From positions 1 to 63,454 of the forward strand of contig JADCGX010000144.1 of the NCBI GenBank assembly GCA_020248785.1: a stretch of 63,454 nucleotides of DNA, in the 5' to 3' direction. The stretch is from Burkholderiales bacterium (GTDB lineage Bacteria > Pseudomonadota > Gammaproteobacteria > Burkholderiales > Burkholderiaceae_F). Under the pieces are notes generated by a model. The model had not been told where the DNA came from and did not search any database. It worked only from the letters and a program-made list of their open reading frames with translations. Shown one piece after another: positions 58,936 to 63,454 of the stretch (position 1 is the first letter of the stretch; every line of letters begins with the position of its first letter). The position numbers and the translations under genes were made by a program.

Positions 58936-59562
58936 GTGCCGCAGGCTCGAGCGAAAACAAGCGCACACCCCAAGTCGGCGCGACGCAGCGTGCTGAAGCC
59001 GCCCCGTGCGACCGGTGCGGTGGCTGACACGCCTGGTGGCGGCGCCGTTGATCCTGTTGTGCCGCGCCTGTTCGTTTCATCGTCGCATCTGGTCTCGCCC
59101 AAGAGCCAGGAGCTGTCGGAGTTCGAGTTCGGCCTCATTCTGGTCTCCAACGCCTTCAACCGCTGGGTGGTGCGCTGCATGGCGGCGGCCGGCCTGAAGG
59201 ACCTCACGCCGCTCGAAGTGCTGCTGCTGCATCACGTGAACCATCGCGCCCGCGAGAAGAAGCTCGGCGACATCTGCTTCATGCTCAACATGGAAGACAC
59301 CCACGTCGTGGCCTATGCCTTGAAGAAGCTGGTGGGCCTGCGCCTGGTGCAGAGCGACAAGAGGGGCAAGGAAGTGCTGTTCTCCACCTCCTACGCGGGG
59401 CAGCAGTACATCGCCCGCTATCGCGAGGTGCGCGAGGCCTGCCTGGTCGCAGCGCTGAACAAAGACGGCAGCGAGAACGCGCGGCTGGGCGAACTGGCGG
59501 CCTTCCTGCGCTTTCTGTCGGGGATGTACGACCAGGCGGCCCGCGCGGCCACCAGCCTTTAG
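58936..59562 (+). CDS. MarR-type winged-helix transcriptional regulator
   Basis: The protein has 208 residues from GTG 58936, which has AGGGAG just upstream; GTG 58906 is a weaker alternative. After a basic, disordered 45-residue N-terminus comes a winged-helix region: [20 protein letters not shown], then [20 protein letters not shown] (likely recognition part) and [20 protein letters not shown] (wing). The core resembles the HTH proteins related to MarR that are found beside TRAP and hydantoinase genes. It is 8 bp upstream of the hydrolase gene (its stop overlaps that gene's AGGAG) and divergent from the TRAP operon, so it probably controls both. The ligand is unknown. Confidence 0.85.
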   Translation: MPQARAKTSAHPKSARRSVLKPPRATGAVADTPGGGAVDPVVPRLFVSSSHLVSPKSQELSEFEFGLILVSNAFNRWVVRCMAAAGLKDLTPLEVLLLHHVNHRAREKKLGDICFMLNMEDTHVVAYALKKLVGLRLVQSDKRGKEVLFSTSYAGQQYIARYREVREACLVAALNKDGSENARLGELAAFLRFLSGMYDQAARAATSL

Positions 59563-59570
59563 GAGCGGCA

Positions 59571-63266
<3,696 letters not shown>

Positions 63267-63340
63267 CCATAAAAACAGCAGTTGACGGCCGCAAGACGCG
63301 CCAAGTCGCTGCCGCAATTGAACAATCCAGGGCTCTCCAT

Positions 63341-63454
63341 TTAACTGGACCACCATGGTCGACCGGCCGCTTTGCGGTCGAGGCTGACCGGCTTGCCGCG
63401 CGAGGAGGGTGGCGTCGGTGGCGTCTTGCGCGGCCGATGGCCCGCGGTGATGTC
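63341..63454 (-). CDS. Unidentified C-terminal open-frame fragment at the window edge
   Basis: On the minus strand a frame is open from the window end and closes at TAA (63341-63343), giving 37 residues rich in Pro, Arg and Ser (for example KTPPTPPSSRGKPVSLDRK, then GRPWWSS at the end). I do not recognise it. Immediately after its stop-side sequence is GGTGGTCCAGTTAAATGG, which recalls the GTGGTCCAGTT repeats near the ends of some IS21-type elements, but that is a weak resemblance. The interval 63267-63340 holds nothing else I can identify. Confidence 0.2.
   Translation of the reverse strand, partial: DITAGHRPRKTPPTPPSSRGKPVSLDRKAAGRPWWSS

Overview
The window looks like a chromosomal segment of a high-GC betaproteobacterium of the Burkholderiales type. 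The reasons are the gene order (map-glnD divergent from an rpsB-to-trmH envelope operon; ppsR/ppsA; mfd/ispD/ispF; tRNA-Leu-tig-clpP-clpX-lon-HU-tRNA-Val-tRNA-Asp-ppiD), a RisS/RisA-like EnvZ/OmpR pair, and hopanoid-type squalene genes. I do not name a species. Nearly all of it is conserved housekeeping DNA. The two outer edges differ: the left edge is the tail of an IS630-type transposase abutting glnD, and the right edge is an unidentified short open frame. The window may therefore be a contig that ends in repeated DNA.

Layout. 1-153: IS630 transposase tail. 172-3617 (minus): map and glnD. 3697-19073 (plus): one long run of 16 closely packed genes, rpsB-tsf-pyrH-frr-uppS-cdsA-dxr-rseP-bamA-skp-lpxD-fabZ-lpxA-lpxB-rnhB-trmH-like, covering translation factors, UMP supply, lipid carrier and phospholipid precursors, outer-membrane protein assembly and lipid A. 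19138-20409 (minus): a lipoprotein and ppsR, divergent from ppsA. 22985-23679 (minus): a frame-disrupted remnant. 23833-28715: mfd (minus), then ispD and ispF (plus). 28859-30987 (minus): the two-component pair. 31133-34318 (plus): a periplasmic protein, tsaB, rimI, a uracil-DNA glycosylase and an alpha/beta hydrolase. 34359-38391: lplT, divergent from alr and radA. 38433-41434 (minus): hpnC-hpnD-hpnE. 41577-48500 (plus): tRNA-Leu, tig, clpP, clpX, lon, HU, tRNA-Val, tRNA-Asp. 48601-54497: ppiD, mnmH, a tesA-like esterase, a ybbA-like ATPase and nnrD. 54558-63266: a catabolic-looking module of a DadA-like oxidoreductase, a three-part TRAP transporter, a MarR-like regulator and a 5-oxoprolinase/hydantoinase fusion.

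How the genes fit together. Dxr, IspD and IspF are three steps of the MEP isoprenoid pathway; UppS and HpnC/D/E consume its products for the undecaprenyl carrier and for squalene. LpxD/FabZ/LpxA/LpxB with BamA, Skp and RseP form the classical envelope block. Tig, ClpP, ClpX, Lon and PpiD form a protein-quality-control block, and lon has a convincing heat-shock-like promoter. The last 9 kb is the only accessory-looking part. There the regulator and the hydrolase are transcribed away from the transporter operon across a 188-bp region holding a tandem 11-bp-spaced repeat that looks like an operator. The substrate (5-oxoproline, a hydantoin or a related cyclic amide) is inferred, not shown.

I found no CRISPR array, prophage, integrase or recognisable defence or secretion system. 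The most interesting signals are regulatory or structural: the tandem operator, the lon promoter, a 47-nt inverted repeat after the HU gene, the transposase stop codon formed in a CTAG site, and the decayed locus after ppsA.
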